Assembly: GCF_004801395.1 (NCBI RefSeq)
Contig: NZ_SSOA01000004.1
Coordinates: forward strand, 186,001-250,000
DNA length: 64,000 nt
Reading direction: 5' to 3'
Source: Gillisella terrae
GTDB taxonomy: Bacteria > Pseudomonadota > Alphaproteobacteria > Rhizobiales > Rhizobiaceae
Below, one piece after another: positions 17,402 through 27,137 of the stretch; the first letter of the stretch is position 1; each line of letters begins with the position of its first letter. The notes beneath the pieces were generated by a model, which saw nothing but the letters and a program-made list of their open reading frames with translations, searched no databases and was not told the origin of the DNA. The position numbers and the translations under genes were made by a program.

Positions 17402-18733
17402 TTACGGATTCACACCGGCAATGGCGCGGGCAAAATCGTCAGCCTCAAACGGCTCCAGATCATCGACGCCTTCACCCACGCCAATGAAATAGACCGGCAA
17501 CTTATGCTTGGCAGCAATGGCCACCAAAATACCGCCGCGGGCCGTGCCATCCAGCTTGGTCATCACCAAACCATTGACGCCAGCAACATTGCGGAAAATT
17601 TCCACCTGGTTCATGGCGTTCTGGCCCGTCGTGGCATCCAGCGTCTGCAACACGGTGTGCGGCGCATCGGGATCGAGCTTGCCCAGCACGCGGACAATCT
17701 TTTCCAGCTCGGCCATCAGCTCGGTCTTGTTTTGCAAGCGGCCAGCGGTGTCGATGATCAGCACATCAGATTTTTCCGCCTTGGCCTTCTCGAACGCATC
17801 ATAGGCCAATCCCGCCGCATCCGCTCCCAATTTGGTGCCGATAAAGCCGGAGCCGGTGCGATCCGCCCAGATTTTCAGCTGCTCGATGGCAGCGGCGCGG
17901 AACGTATCGCCCGCCGCCAGCATCACTTTCAGGCCAGAGCCGGAAAGCTTGGCGGCCAGCTTGCCAATGGTGGTGGTTTTGCCGGTGCCATTGACGCCGA
18001 CCACCAGAATAACATGGGGCTTGTGGTTCAAATCCAGTGCCAAGGGCTTGGCCACCGGCGTCAACACCTTGACGATTTCCGATGCCATGATGCGGGTCAC
18101 GTCTTCGCCCGTCACATCCTTGCCGTAGCGCTCACTGGAAAGCGCACCCGTGACCCGCATCGCGGTTTCCACGCCAAGATCGGCCTGAATGAGCAGATCT
18201 TCCAGCTCTTCCAGCGTGTCATCATCCAGCTTGCGCTTGGTGAACAGGGCGGCAATCTGCCCGGTGAGTTGGGAGGATGTGCGGAACAGGCCCGCTTTCA
18301 GGCGCTGAAACCAGCTGAGTTTCTCCTGCGGCGCTTCCGGCTCCGGCTCGACAATTTTTGAGGTGGAAAAACCCTTTGGCAGGGCAATCTCTGCCGCAGG
18401 CACCTCAGCAGAGGCTGTTTCTTCTGCCTCCAGCAAAGAGAGCGGCACAAGGTCCAATTCATTCGAATCCGGCTCAACAGCCTGCTCGACCTCATCGCTT
18501 GCCTTTTCGTCGTCACGCACCTTAGCATCATCGCTGGCCGGACCACCTGCGGTGTCCATCTCTTCCGGCAACACCGGATCAGCCACCACCGGCAGATCAG
18601 GCGTGCGTGGCTTCGGCAGGCTGGCGGCGGCAACGGCTTCGCGCTCTTCCGCCGTCAACTCCTCAACCACAATCGCGTCGGTGGATTTTTCGGAGCTGAA
18701 GGTGAAGACTTTTTTGAAAAAACCGATAGCCAT
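17402..18733 (-). CDS. ftsY: Signal recognition particle receptor FtsY
   Basis: The 443-aa protein has an acidic N-terminal A region rich in Asp and Glu to about residue 130, an N domain from about 140 and a GTPase G domain with GVNGTGKTTTIGKLA (G1), the insertion-box region, DTAGRLQNK (G3) and TKLDGTARGG (G4), ending GVGEGVDDLEPF. FtsY docks ribosome-SRP complexes at the membrane and works with Ffh, which is encoded 3.8 kb away on the other strand. It lies 20 bases downstream of mtaB and is probably cotranscribed with dapF and mtaB. Confidence 0.96.
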   Translation of the reverse strand: MAIGFFKKVFTFSSEKSTDAIVVEELTAEEREAVAAASLPKPRTPDLPVVADPVLPEEMDTAGGPASDDAKVRDDEKASDEVEQAVEPDSNELDLVPLSLLEAEETASAEVPAAEIALPKGFSTSKIVEPEPEAPQEKLSWFQRLKAGLFRTSSQLTGQIAALFTKRKLDDDTLEELEDLLIQADLGVETAMRVTGALSSERYGKDVTGEDVTRIMASEIVKVLTPVAKPLALDLNHKPHVILVVGVNGTGKTTTIGKLAAKLSGSGLKVMLAAGDTFRAAAIEQLKIWADRTGSGFIGTKLGADAAGLAYDAFEKAKAEKSDVLIIDTAGRLQNKTELMAELEKIVRVLGKLDPDAPHTVLQTLDATTGQNAMNQVEIFRNVAGVNGLVMTKLDGTARGGILVAIAAKHKLPVYFIGVGEGVDDLEPFEADDFARAIAGVNP

Positions 18734-18753
18734 AGGGTCTTGCTTTTCTTTGG

Positions 18754-20028
18754 TCAGGCCGCAACAGGGTTGGCGGCATCAAATATCAGGTGACGGCCAT
18801 TATGACCGGAAATGTTAGCCTCGATAAGCGTGCCCGGCTGATGACCCGGCACAGATACGAGGGTGAAGTCTTCGCTATGAGCCATTTCATTGCGCTCCAC
18901 CAGCAGCTTTTGGCGTGTCCCTACCAAACGCTGCAAGTGGTTGCTGTGCAGCGTTTCCGCCACGGCCCGCAAGTCTGCTGCCCGCTGCTTGACCACAGCC
19001 CGATCAAGCTGCGGCATCCTCGCCGCTGGTGTGCCAGGACGCGGGCTATAGGGAAACACATGCAGATGGGCAATGCCAATCTCTTCGGCCAGACGGGCCG
19101 AATTTTGCGCCATCTCTTCGGTCTCGGTGGGAAAACCGGCGATCATATCGGCACCGAAACTGAAATGCGGGCGTAACGAGCGCACCTGTCTGGCAAATTG
19201 CAGCGCATCCGCGCTCGAATGCCGCCGCTTCATCCGCTTGAGGATCATATCATCGCCATGCTGCAAGGACAGATGCAGATGCGGCATGAAGCGCGGTTCA
19301 TCGGCAATCAAATCCAACAGGTGCTGATCCACCTCAATACTGTCGATCGAGGATAACCTGAGCCGGCTAATTTCCGGCACTTGCTTTAACAGCGTCTTGG
19401 CCAAAAGCCCAAGGGTCGGGTTTCCCGGAAGGTCCGCACCATAGCTGGTGGCATCTACCCCGGTCAGCACCACTTCAATATAGCCGCTTTCCACCAGCTT
19501 GCGGGCCTGCTCCACCACCGCCCCCATGGGCACGGAGCGGGAATTGCCACGGCCAAAGGGAATGATGCAAAAGGTGCAACGATGATCACAACCATTTTGC
19601 ACCTGCAAGAAACCACGCACATGGCCATCAATATGGGCCACCATCTGCGGTGCGGTTTCCGTCACACTCATGATGTCGTTGACGCGCAGTTTTTCTTCCG
19701 CTTCCACACCAAAATCCGGTAGCGCGCGATAGTGTTCGGCTTTCAGCTTTTCCTCATTGCCCAGCACCATATCCACCTCAGTCATGGCGGCAAAACCGGC
19801 AGCATCCGTCTGGGCGGCACAGCCGGTGACAATGATCCGTGCCTCTGGATTTTCACGCCGGGCACGGCGAATGGCTTGCCGCGCTTGCCGCACCGCCTCG
19901 CCCGTGACAGCGCAGGTGTTGACCAAAATGGCGTGGTTCAGCCCGGCTTTCGCAGCCTCGGCCTTCATCACTTCCGATTCATAGGTGTTCAGCCGACAGC
20001 CGAAGGTGATGACATCAATGCTGCTCAC
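18754..20028 (-). CDS. mtaB: tRNA (N6-threonylcarbamoyladenosine(37)-C2)-methylthiotransferase
   Basis: The 424-aa radical-SAM enzyme has the N-terminal MTTase motif [13 protein letters not shown] with a cluster cysteine, a further cysteine in VNTCAVTG and one in TGCAAQ, the radical-SAM motif [16 protein letters not shown], and a C-terminal TRAM region. MtaB converts t6A to ms2t6A at position 37 of tRNAs. The GTG at 20028 overlaps the dapF stop (GTGA) and has GAGG nine bases upstream, so it is preferred to ATG codons further up that lie inside dapF. It is coupled to dapF and followed by ftsY. Confidence 0.93.
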   Translation of the reverse strand: MSSIDVITFGCRLNTYESEVMKAEAAKAGLNHAILVNTCAVTGEAVRQARQAIRRARRENPEARIIVTGCAAQTDAAGFAAMTEVDMVLGNEEKLKAEHYRALPDFGVEAEEKLRVNDIMSVTETAPQMVAHIDGHVRGFLQVQNGCDHRCTFCIIPFGRGNSRSVPMGAVVEQARKLVESGYIEVVLTGVDATSYGADLPGNPTLGLLAKTLLKQVPEISRLRLSSIDSIEVDQHLLDLIADEPRFMPHLHLSLQHGDDMILKRMKRRHSSADALQFARQVRSLRPHFSFGADMIAGFPTETEEMAQNSARLAEEIGIAHLHVFPYSPRPGTPAARMPQLDRAVVKQRAADLRAVAETLHSNHLQRLVGTRQKLLVERNEMAHSEDFTLVSVPGHQPGTLIEANISGHNGRHLIFDAANPVAA

Positions 20029-20936
20029 GAGCCAGTTGCCTCGCTCGCTTGATCCTGATTTCGCTGCCATGCGCCGGTTTCCGGGTCCAGTTGACCAGAC
20101 CACTCCCATTCGGCAGCGCCGGTCATGATCACGTGGTTGTCGCGCTCGCGCCACTCGATGGTCAGCGCCTGCTGATTGGGGCTTGAGGCCACCGTGATCA
20201 CCACCTTGCGCTCGGTGTGGCCGGTGCGGGCACCTGAAACACCGGCAGAACAGGCAGCCGAGCCACAGGCAAGCGTCAACCCTGCCCCACGCTCCCAGGT
20301 GCGGGTGGTCATGGTGGATTGCGATGTCACCTGCGCAAGCGTGATATTGGCCTTTTCAGGAAACAGCGGATGATTTTCCAGAAGTGGCCCAAAACGCTCC
20401 AGATCATAGCTCATCGGATCACGATCCACCCAGAAGATCGCGTGGGGATTGCCCATGGACATGACTGAGGGCGAATGCAAAATCGGCGCATCAATTGGCC
20501 CGATCTGCAATTCAATCCGGCTGGTGTCGTGAAATTCTTCCGAGAGCGGAATTTTGGCCCACTCAAACACCGGTGTGCCCATATCCACCGAGATCGACCC
20601 ATCCTCATGCTCAACAGCATTAAGAATGCCCGCCAGCGTCTGGAAGATGAAAGCCTTCAGGCCTGTCTCTGCCGATAAGGCCTGCACCACGCAGCGCGTG
20701 CCATTGCCGCAGGCCTGCGCCCGCGTGCCATCGCAATTGATAATGTCGATATAGGCAAAGGTGCCATCCAGCTTCGGATCATGGATTGCCATGATCTGAT
20801 CGAAATTGGTGGCAGGGTCTTGGGCAAGCGCAATGGCAGCCTCAGGCGTCACGGGTTTGGTTTGGCCGCGCATGTCAACAACCAGAATCTTGTTTCCAAG
20901 TCCGTTCATCTTTGCAAATTCGACCAACTTGCCCAT
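20025..20936 (-). CDS. dapF: Diaminopimelate epimerase
   Basis: The 303-aa enzyme interconverts LL- and meso-diaminopimelate for lysine and peptidoglycan synthesis. It has both catalytic cysteines in their motifs, ACGNGTRC near residue 76 and TLACGSAAC near 230, and the N-terminus [17 protein letters not shown] typical of alphaproteobacteria. The two-domain length is normal. It is the first gene of a leftward run with mtaB, ftsY, yciB and DUF2585. Confidence 0.95.
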   Translation of the reverse strand: MGKLVEFAKMNGLGNKILVVDMRGQTKPVTPEAAIALAQDPATNFDQIMAIHDPKLDGTFAYIDIINCDGTRAQACGNGTRCVVQALSAETGLKAFIFQTLAGILNAVEHEDGSISVDMGTPVFEWAKIPLSEEFHDTSRIELQIGPIDAPILHSPSVMSMGNPHAIFWVDRDPMSYDLERFGPLLENHPLFPEKANITLAQVTSQSTMTTRTWERGAGLTLACGSAACSAGVSGARTGHTERKVVITVASSPNQQALTIEWRERDNHVIMTGAAEWEWSGQLDPETGAWQRNQDQASEATGS

Positions 20937-21007
20937 AGGCGCACCTTCTTCAACGCATTTCAGCGCTATATGGCGGAATTCAACCGCAATTACCAGTCTT
21001 TGCCACT

Positions 21008-22006
21008 CTACCTTATAAACGGCACGTCGAAAACCTCGCCAGCCCGCAAAGGTCGAAAGCGCTCCTTTGCTATGCCAGCTTTCGAGAGCGCCTCTGCCAG
21101 ATGCTCCACCGGCTCCATCATGGGCTCATCGGTGAGCTGAAAAGTTGCGAAATGGTGGCCCACGGCAAAGGCCGCCTTGCACAGTTGAAAGCCCTCAACC
21201 GCTTCTTCAGGATTCTGGTGCTGGCCTCGCATGAACCAGCGCGGTTCATAGGCCCCAATCGGCAAAATCGCGAGGCGAAAATCACCGTATTTTTCAGCGG
21301 CAGCGCGGTAATTGATGCCATCATGAAAGCCGGTATCGCCGATATGATAAATCCGGCCCACAGGCGTCGAGATAACAAACGCCGCCCACAGTGCCATGCA
21401 GCGATCATTCATGCCACGCGCCGACCAGTGATGGCTCGGCTCGGCGGTGATCCGTACCCCCTCGGCAATATCTACGTGATCACCCCAATCCACCGCCTTG
21501 ATATTGGCCAGCGGCACCCCCTTATGAATAATCCGGTCATTGCCCAAGGGCGTGATAAACAGCGGGTGAAAGGCGTGATGCAGCCGGTCCAGCGTTTTGA
21601 TGTCGAGATGGTCATAGTGATTGTGCGTGACCAGCACGAGATCAATCGGCGGCAGCTCCGCAAACCGCACCCCCGGCTCCACCACCCGCTTTGGCCCGGC
21701 AAAAGACACCGGGCTCACCCGCTCCGACCAGACCGGATCAACCAGAATATTAAGCCCGCACACCTGAATGAGTATGGAGGCGTGACCAATCATCGTCACC
21801 CGCAAGCCATTACCGTCAACGGTTTTTGCCGGAACAGCCACACCCGATGGCAAATCCACTCGCTTGGGCCAGCGGGATTTCTGCCCATTCAATTTCCAGC
21901 GCAACACGTCCGCGAAGCCCAGCGGTAAAATGCCGCCGGGATTATAAAAGCGCGTTCCGTCGAAATGATCCGAGATGGGGCCGGAAAAGTAAGGGTTTTT
22001 TATCAT
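21008..22006 (-). CDS. MBL-fold metal-dependent hydrolase (NAPE-PLD/UlaG-like)
   Basis: The 332-aa protein has the metallo-beta-lactamase zinc motifs: [10 protein letters not shown] near residue 125 (HxHxDH), a later histidine in [10 protein letters not shown] and an Asp/His pair in [10 protein letters not shown]. Preceding [21 protein letters not shown] is typical of the UlaG/NAPE-PLD-like branch of hydrolases. The N-terminal [22 protein letters not shown] is the pattern in NAPE-PLD-like proteins of proteobacteria. The substrate is not readable. It lies 71 bases from dapF on the same strand and may be separately transcribed. Confidence 0.85.
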   Translation of the reverse strand: MIKNPYFSGPISDHFDGTRFYNPGGILPLGFADVLRWKLNGQKSRWPKRVDLPSGVAVPAKTVDGNGLRVTMIGHASILIQVCGLNILVDPVWSERVSPVSFAGPKRVVEPGVRFAELPPIDLVLVTHNHYDHLDIKTLDRLHHAFHPLFITPLGNDRIIHKGVPLANIKAVDWGDHVDIAEGVRITAEPSHHWSARGMNDRCMALWAAFVISTPVGRIYHIGDTGFHDGINYRAAAEKYGDFRLAILPIGAYEPRWFMRGQHQNPEEAVEGFQLCKAAFAVGHHFATFQLTDEPMMEPVEHLAEALSKAGIAKERFRPLRAGEVFDVPFIR

Positions 22007-22040
22007 GAATCCTGATTACTCTTGGTGTGTGCCGAAAGAA

Positions 22041-22200
22041 CCCCTCCCCAACCCTCCCCACAGGGGGGGGAGGGAGCGCGTTGCATTCCTTTGCCAAGGT
22101 CGCGTTTCTATTATTTCAAGATGAAAAACAGACGCTTACCAAATACACCAACAGACCCCCTCCCCCTTGTGGGGAGGGTTGGGGAGGGTTGGGGAGGGGC
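22041..22200. repeat. G-rich inverted repeat pair upstream of ffh
   Basis: The left arm (22041-22075) reads CCCCTCCCCAACCCTCCCC then ACAGGGGGGGGAGGG. The right arm (22155-22200) is the inverted unit and carries an additional tandem GGGGAGGGTT, so that this ten-base unit occurs twice before a final GGGGAGGGG. About 80 bases of unrelated sequence lie between. It is the same type of element as at 13584-13744. Confidence 0.82.
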
Positions 22201-22523
22201 TTTGCTGATTTTTTGCTTTGGCCTTCTTTACGCATACATAATCAAATAAGATCAATCGCGCCCAGGAAAAGCTTTGCTGCTAAAAATCGGCATTTTCCTT
22301 GACTCTGCGGTCAAAATCCTGTTTACCCCAGCCAAATCTGCGAAGAGAGAAGACTCCGAGCCGCCGACCGGGACCCGAAAAGGTATAAAGAGATCCCGGA
22401 GGTCAACATCCGACAGCGCGATGCGCCCTCGGGTGTCGTTTGGCTTTGCGTCTTGTTTTTTTCAACGAAACACACAAAGTTTTAAAGGCACCCCAACGCT
22501 TTTGAAACAATGAGGAAGATGCG
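22201..22523 (+). promoter_or_regulatory. Upstream region and leader of ffh
   Basis: No gene is supported in this 320-base gap. TTGACT near 22299 with TTTACC 17 bases on is a possible sigma-70 promoter. Downstream, CCGGGA at 22368-22373 pairs with TCCCGG at 22394-22399, and CGACA at 22411-22415 pairs with TGTCG at 22434-22438, followed by a T-rich stretch near 22453-22462. The last hairpin could act as an attenuator, but the stem is short. Confidence 0.4.
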
Positions 22524-24101
22524 ATGTTTGATAACCTGCAGGACCGCCTTGGCTCCATTTTGAATGGACTGACCGGCCGTGGCTCGCTCTCTGAGGCTGA
22601 TGTCTCGGCGGCGCTGCGGGAGGTTCGCCGTGCCCTGCTGGAAGCTGACGTTGCCCTCGAAGTGGTGCGCAGCTTTACCGACAAGGTGCGCGAAAAGGCT
22701 GTGGGCGCGGCTGTGCTCAAGTCCATCAAGCCCGGGCAGATGGTCGTCAAGATCGTTCATGACGAGCTGGTCGAAATGCTTGGCTCGGAAGGCGTGGGCA
22801 TTGATCTGCACGCCGCCGCACCCGTTGTGATCATGATGGTGGGTCTGCAAGGTTCGGGTAAAACCACAACCACCGGCAAGATTGCCAAGCGCCTCACCGA
22901 TCGTGATCGCAAAAAGGTGCTGATGGCATCGCTGGACACTCGCCGTCCAGCGGCGCAGGAACAGCTGCGCCAATTGGGCGTACAGACCGGCATTGATACC
23001 CTGCCGATCATCGCAGGCCAATCGCCCACCGATATTGCCAGCCGCGCCGTGCAGGCCGCAAAGCTGGGTGGCCATGATGTCGTGATTCTCGACACCGCAG
23101 GCCGCACCCATATTGATGAGCCCTTGATGGTCGAAATGGCCGACATCAAGAAGAATGCCAAGCCGCACGAAATTCTGCTGGTCGCCGATGCGTTGACCGG
23201 TCAGGACGCCGTCAATCTGGCGCGTAATTTTGATGAGCGCGTCGGCATTACTGGCCTTGTGCTGACCCGTATGGATGGTGATGGCCGTGGCGGTGCAGCC
23301 CTTTCCATGCGTGCCGTGACCGGCAAGCCGATCAAGCTGATCGGTATTGGCGAGCGCATGAACGAGCTGGATGAGTTTCATCCACGCCGTATTGCCGACC
23401 GTATCTTGGGCATGGGCGACATTGTTTCGCTGGTGGAAAAAGCCGCCGAAAACATTGATGCCGAAAAAGCCAAGGCCATGGCCGAGAAAATGGCCAAGGG
23501 CAAATTTGACCTCAACGACCTTGCCGACCAGCTGCGCCAGATGCAGAAAATGGGCGGCATGGGCGGCATTATGGGTCTGATGCCCGGCATGGCAGGCATG
23601 AAGGACAAGGTTGCTGCTGCCGGTCTGGATGACAAGATGTTTGGCCGCCAGATCGCCATCATCTCGTCGATGACCAAGGCAGAGCGCTCGAACCCCGACA
23701 TTCTCAAGCATTCGCGCAAGAAGCGTATTGCGGCAGGCTCCGGTACGGATGCCTCGGAAATCAACAAGCTTTTGAAAATGCATCGCCAGATGGCCGACAT
23801 GATGAAAATGATGGGCGGCAAAAAAGGCGGCGGCATGATGAAGCAGCTGATGGGCGGTCTTGCGGGCAAGATGGGTCTTGGCGGTGGAATGGGCGGCATG
23901 CCTGATCTGTCCAACATGGACCCCAAGCAGCTTGAAGCGCTGGCAAAGCAGGCTGAAGCGGCAGGTATCAAGCCTCCTCCGGGTCTGGGTGGGGCTGGCC
24001 TTGGTGGCATGGGCGGTGGTCTTCCCGGTCTGGGTGGTGGAAAATTACCCGGTCTTGGTGGAGGGTTTCCGGGGCTTCCCGGCCTCCCAAAGAAAAAGTG
24101 A
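22524..24101 (+). CDS. ffh: Signal recognition particle protein Ffh
   Basis: The 525-aa protein has the N domain, a G domain with GLQGSGKTTTTGKIAKRL near residue 105, DTAGRTHID and TRMDGDGRGG, and a methionine-rich M domain from about residue 325 that binds SRP RNA and signal peptides (QMQKMGGMGGIMGLMPGM). With SRP RNA it targets nascent membrane proteins to FtsY. The C-terminus is unusual for its length: about 45 residues of Gly, Leu and Pro repeats (LPGLGGGK type) before the lysine end. The start has GAGGAAG upstream. The chorismate mutase gene follows 12 bases after the stop. Confidence 0.96.
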   Translation: MFDNLQDRLGSILNGLTGRGSLSEADVSAALREVRRALLEADVALEVVRSFTDKVREKAVGAAVLKSIKPGQMVVKIVHDELVEMLGSEGVGIDLHAAAPVVIMMVGLQGSGKTTTTGKIAKRLTDRDRKKVLMASLDTRRPAAQEQLRQLGVQTGIDTLPIIAGQSPTDIASRAVQAAKLGGHDVVILDTAGRTHIDEPLMVEMADIKKNAKPHEILLVADALTGQDAVNLARNFDERVGITGLVLTRMDGDGRGGAALSMRAVTGKPIKLIGIGERMNELDEFHPRRIADRILGMGDIVSLVEKAAENIDAEKAKAMAEKMAKGKFDLNDLADQLRQMQKMGGMGGIMGLMPGMAGMKDKVAAAGLDDKMFGRQIAIISSMTKAERSNPDILKHSRKKRIAAGSGTDASEINKLLKMHRQMADMMKMMGGKKGGGMMKQLMGGLAGKMGLGGGMGGMPDLSNMDPKQLEALAKQAEAAGIKPPPGLGGAGLGGMGGGLPGLGGGKLPGLGGGFPGLPGLPKKK

Positions 24102-24113
24102 GGATAGACACTG

Positions 24114-24434
24114 ATGATTGATCCCGCCATCAAACAGGAATTATCCGGCTACCGCCAGTCGATCGACAATATTGATGCGGCACTGGTTCATATGCTGGCC
24201 GAGCGCTTTCGCTGCACGCAGGCTGTCGGTGTTTTGAAAGCCAAATACGATTTACCGCCTGCCGATCCGGCACGCGAGGAATACCAGATTGAACGTTTGC
24301 GGCGCTTGGCCAAGGACGCGCAACTGGACCCGGATTTTGCTGAGAAGTTTTTGAACTTCATCATCAAGGAAGTTATCCGGCATCATGAAGCCATCGCTGC
24401 TGAACACAGCGGCAATACCCAACAGACCGCCTGA
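24114..24434 (+). CDS. Chorismate mutase, AroQ class
   Basis: The 106-aa all-helical protein matches monofunctional AroQ chorismate mutases: YRQSIDNIDAALVHMLAERFRCTQAVGVLKA near the N-terminus carries the conserved Arg, Asp and Arg/Lys residues, and the C-terminal NFIIKEVIRHHE is typical. It converts chorismate to prephenate in phenylalanine and tyrosine synthesis. It sits between ffh and rpsP, as in many Rhizobiales, with a short gap to each, so it is probably transcribed with ffh. There is no signal peptide, so it is cytoplasmic. Confidence 0.9.
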   Translation: MIDPAIKQELSGYRQSIDNIDAALVHMLAERFRCTQAVGVLKAKYDLPPADPAREEYQIERLRRLAKDAQLDPDFAEKFLNFIIKEVIRHHEAIAAEHSGNTQQTA

Positions 24435-24494
24435 CGGCGGCCTCAACAAACACCGGCCATCAAAGATGGTCGTATAAAAACCTAGGAGTACCTC

Positions 24495-24860
24495 ATGTCC
24501 CTGAAAATTCGTCTCGCTCGCGGCGGTTCCAAGAAGCGTCCATACTACCAGATCGTTATTGCTGACGCTCGCTCGCCTCGCGACGGCCGTTTCCTTGAAA
24601 AGGTTGGTTCCTGGAACCCAATGCTCGGCAAGGATAACGAAAAGCGCGTTGAACTGAATGCCGACCGCATCAAGGAATGGCTTGCCAAGGGCGCACAGCC
24701 AACCGACCGCGTACTAAAATTCCTGGCTGAAGCTGGTCTGGCCGAGCGCGCTGCTCGCAACAACCCAGAAAAGGCAAAGCCAGGCAAGCGCGCTCTTGAG
24801 CGTCTGGCTGAAAAGAAGCAGAAGGCTGAAGATGCAGCCGCTGCTGCTGCCGCTGAATAA
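24495..24860 (+). CDS. rpsP: 30S ribosomal protein S16
   Basis: The 121-aa protein begins [33 protein letters not shown], the S16 pattern, followed by KVGSWNPM and a C-terminal Ala-, Lys- and Glu-rich tail ([17 protein letters not shown]) longer than in E. coli. S16 is an assembly protein of the small subunit. A TAGGAG precedes the start. A terminator follows 22 bases after the stop, so rpsP can be uncoupled from rimM. Confidence 0.97.
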   Translation: MSLKIRLARGGSKKRPYYQIVIADARSPRDGRFLEKVGSWNPMLGKDNEKRVELNADRIKEWLAKGAQPTDRVLKFLAEAGLAERAARNNPEKAKPGKRALERLAEKKQKAEDAAAAAAAE

Positions 24861-24882
24861 TTTTGAGCACAATTTGAAAAAG

Positions 24883-24913
24883 CGGGCGGCATGGCGACAT
24901 GACGCCCGTTTTT
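24883..24913 (+). terminator. Terminator after rpsP
   Basis: CGGGCG at 24883-24888 pairs with CGCCCG at 24903-24908, preceded by AAAA and followed by five T residues. The 14-base loop is large, so it may be only partly effective. Confidence 0.7.
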
Positions 24914-24983
24914 GCATTTATTTTTGCCTGCGACTTCCATAGTAATGAGCAAAACCTCGACCAAAGAAGGAAAAGCCGCCGCC

Positions 24984-25571
24984 ATGACCAAGCTTGAAAA
25001 TCCGGTGCTGATGGCCGTGATTGGTGCAGCGCAAGGGCTGCGGGGCGAAGTGCGTGTCAAATCCTTCACCGCCGATCCCATGGCGATTGGCGATTACGGC
25101 AAGCTGCACGCCAAGGACGGCCGCGAATTTGAAGTGCTGGATGTGCGCGATAACAAAACCGTGGTGATCGTGCGCTTTCGCGGCATCAACGACCGCAATG
25201 CCGCAGAAGCCCTGAACGGGTTGGAACTGTTTGTCGACCGCAGCGCGCTTTCCGATGATGATCTGGATGACGACGAATTCTTCTATGCCGATCTGGAAGG
25301 TTTGGAAGTGGTCGATACGGATGGCAAAAGCTATGGCTCTGTGAGCGCTGTTTTTGATTTTGGCGCGGGCGATCTTTTGGAAGTCAAAGGTCCGGGGAAG
25401 CGTCCGGTTCTTATTCCTTTTTCCGAAGCCGCAGTTCTCGAAATTGACCTAGAAGACGGCAAGCTGCTGATTGACCCCGAAGCCGCAGGCCTGATTGAAG
25501 ATGGCAGCGAGCCGCCCTTTAGCCCCGATGGCAAGCCCGCGGGCAAATCCCCTGGCAAGGGCAAGCGCTGA
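24984..25571 (+). CDS. rimM: Ribosome maturation factor RimM
   Basis: The 195-aa protein begins [18 protein letters not shown], followed by [15 protein letters not shown], the RimM N-terminal domain, and a PRC-barrel C-terminal domain ([33 protein letters not shown]). It assists 30S maturation with S19. Earlier in-frame ATG codons exist at 24945 and before, but the family N-terminus supports 24984. The basic and proline-rich tail after residue 165 is an extension. The trmD start follows the stop by two bases. Confidence 0.93.
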   Translation: MTKLENPVLMAVIGAAQGLRGEVRVKSFTADPMAIGDYGKLHAKDGREFEVLDVRDNKTVVIVRFRGINDRNAAEALNGLELFVDRSALSDDDLDDDEFFYADLEGLEVVDTDGKSYGSVSAVFDFGAGDLLEVKGPGKRPVLIPFSEAAVLEIDLEDGKLLIDPEAAGLIEDGSEPPFSPDGKPAGKSPGKGKR

Positions 25572-25573
25572 CC

Positions 25574-26269
25574 ATGACGTTTAAAGCCACTGTTTTGACG
25601 CTCTACCCCGAAATGTTTCCGGGACATCTGGGTGTGTCTTTGGCCGGACGCGCCCTTGAGCGCGGCCAATGGGCGATTGACGCCGTGCAAATACGCGATT
25701 TTGCCAGTGACAAGCATAGAAGCGTTGACGATACCCCGGCGGGCGGCGGTGCTGGCATGGTGCTGAAGCCCGATGTGCTGGCCAATGCCATCGACAGCAT
25801 TGCCGACGATAACCGTCCCAGACTGCTGATGAGCCCGCGCGGCAAACCACTCACCCAAAAGCGGGTGCGCGAGATCGCCAGTGGTGACGGTGTGGTGATT
25901 GTCTGTGGCCGGTTTGAAGGCGTTGACCAGCGGGTGATTGAGGCACGAAACCTCGAAGAAGTCTCGATTGGCGATTATATTCTCTCGGGCGGAGAGCCTG
26001 CGGCGCTGACGCTGCTGGATGCCGTGGTGCGAATCATCCCCGGTGTGATGGGCAATGATCTGTCTGGCCTGCATGAGAGCTTTGAAGGTGGGCTTTTGGA
26101 ACATCCCCATTACACCCGCCCGCAAGTGTTTGAAGGTCGCGAGATTCCAGCCGTGCTGACATCAGGCAATCACGGAGCCATTGAAAAATGGCGCAATGAG
26201 CAAGCCTTGAAGCTGACGCGCGAGCGGCGGCCGGATTTATTGCCCAATTCGCAAAAAGGCGAAAAATAA
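25574..26269 (+). CDS. trmD: tRNA (guanine(37)-N1)-methyltransferase
   Basis: The 231-aa SPOUT methyltransferase shows the trefoil-knot motifs [30 protein letters not shown] and [21 protein letters not shown], and the early [22 protein letters not shown] with the catalytic Asp region. It methylates G37 of several tRNAs and prevents frameshifting. It lies two bases after rimM and is followed by the rplS leader, the standard rimM-trmD-rplS order. Confidence 0.96.
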   Translation: MTFKATVLTLYPEMFPGHLGVSLAGRALERGQWAIDAVQIRDFASDKHRSVDDTPAGGGAGMVLKPDVLANAIDSIADDNRPRLLMSPRGKPLTQKRVREIASGDGVVIVCGRFEGVDQRVIEARNLEEVSIGDYILSGGEPAALTLLDAVVRIIPGVMGNDLSGLHESFEGGLLEHPHYTRPQVFEGREIPAVLTSGNHGAIEKWRNEQALKLTRERRPDLLPNSQKGEK

Positions 26270-26457
26270 CGCCATATAAGGGTGACAAACCCCCGTGATT
26301 GGTATATGGGCAGCGTCGGAAATGGGCCTTGTCCCGTCTACCAGCAAACAAAGAACGTGACACCGCTCCCGCCGCAAGGCGTAAGCTTGAGGCAGTGACC
26401 AAAAGCAAACTGTTGAGCGCTCTGGCTGTTTTAGAAGAACTTGAAAAGGTTAGACCA
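26270..26457 (+). promoter_or_regulatory. Structured leader region of rplS
   Basis: The 188 bases between trmD and rplS are longer than needed. They contain CGCC-GCAA-GGCG at 26370-26381, a stem closed by a GNRA-type tetraloop, nested between CACCGCTC and GAGGCAGTG, which can pair with a bulge. Upstream are GGGTGACAAACCCCC and a further G/C-rich pairing region. The frame of rplS stays open through this part, but no start there has a ribosome binding site, so it looks like an untranslated leader. Confidence 0.45.
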
Positions 26458-26973
26458 ATGAACATCATTCAACAGTTGGAAGCCGAACAGGCCGCCAAGA
26501 TCGAAGCCAAGCGCACCCTGCCTGAGTTTTCTCCTGGCGATACCGTTCGCGTTAACGTGCGCGTGACAGAAGGTTCGCGTACCCGCGTACAGGCCTACGA
26601 AGGCGTTTGCATTGCCCGTTCGGGTGGCGGCCTCAACGAGAGCTTCACCGTTCGCAAGATTTCTTACGGCGAAGGCGTTGAGCGCGTATTCCCTGTTTAC
26701 TCGCCAATGGTTGAAGGCGTTGAAATCGTTCGTCGTGGTAAGGTGCGTCGCGCCAAGCTGTACTACCTGCGCGACCGTCGCGGTAAGTCTGCTCGTATCG
26801 TTGAAAACACCGGTACCCGCGCTCGCAAGCTGAACGACGCTGAACGCGCCGCCGCTGCCGAAGAAAAGGCACGTCTGGAAGCTGAAAAGGTCGCCGCAGC
26901 ACAGGCTCTGGCCGCTGAAAAGGCCGCAGCAGAAGCAGCTGCTGCCGCAGCCGCTGCCGAGGCTTCTGAATAA
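26458..26973 (+). CDS. rplS: 50S ribosomal protein L19
   Basis: The core of this 171-aa protein is L19: [15 protein letters not shown], then [43 protein letters not shown] and [21 protein letters not shown]19 lies at the 30S-50S interface. The last 50 residues are an Ala/Glu/Lys-rich extension, probably helical, beyond the usual 115-residue length; similar tails occur in Rhizobiaceae. A terminator follows. Confidence 0.97.
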   Translation: MNIIQQLEAEQAAKIEAKRTLPEFSPGDTVRVNVRVTEGSRTRVQAYEGVCIARSGGGLNESFTVRKISYGEGVERVFPVYSPMVEGVEIVRRGKVRRAKLYYLRDRRGKSARIVENTGTRARKLNDAERAAAAEEKARLEAEKVAAAQALAAEKAAAEAAAAAAAAEASE

Positions 26974-27000
26974 GCATTCTGCCCTTCGGGTTTTCAGAGA

Positions 27001-27022
27001 GGCGGCCTTCGGGTCGCCTTTT
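27001..27022 (+). terminator. Rho-independent terminator of rplS
   Basis: GGCGGCC and GGTCGCC form a seven-base stem (one G-T pair) around a TTCG tetraloop, followed by TTTT. Confidence 0.88.
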
Positions 27023-27137
27023 CTATTTTAGCTGAACCCCCATCTGTGCGGCCACGCGCCGCAGGCCATGCGCACCAATCACGCTTGAAGATTATCAAGG
27101 CCGCTGTTACCAATCCGATGTGGAACAGGGGATAACC

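Noticed and set aside
22022..22302. CRISPR-like look of repeated C-rich units
   Set aside because: The units are inverted rather than direct, there are only two arms, and no cas genes are present. The tandem GGGGAGGGTT units have no spacers.
22482..23783. Open frame of about 430 codons opposite ffh
   Set aside because: Antisense shadow of the Ffh G and M domains; no independent support.
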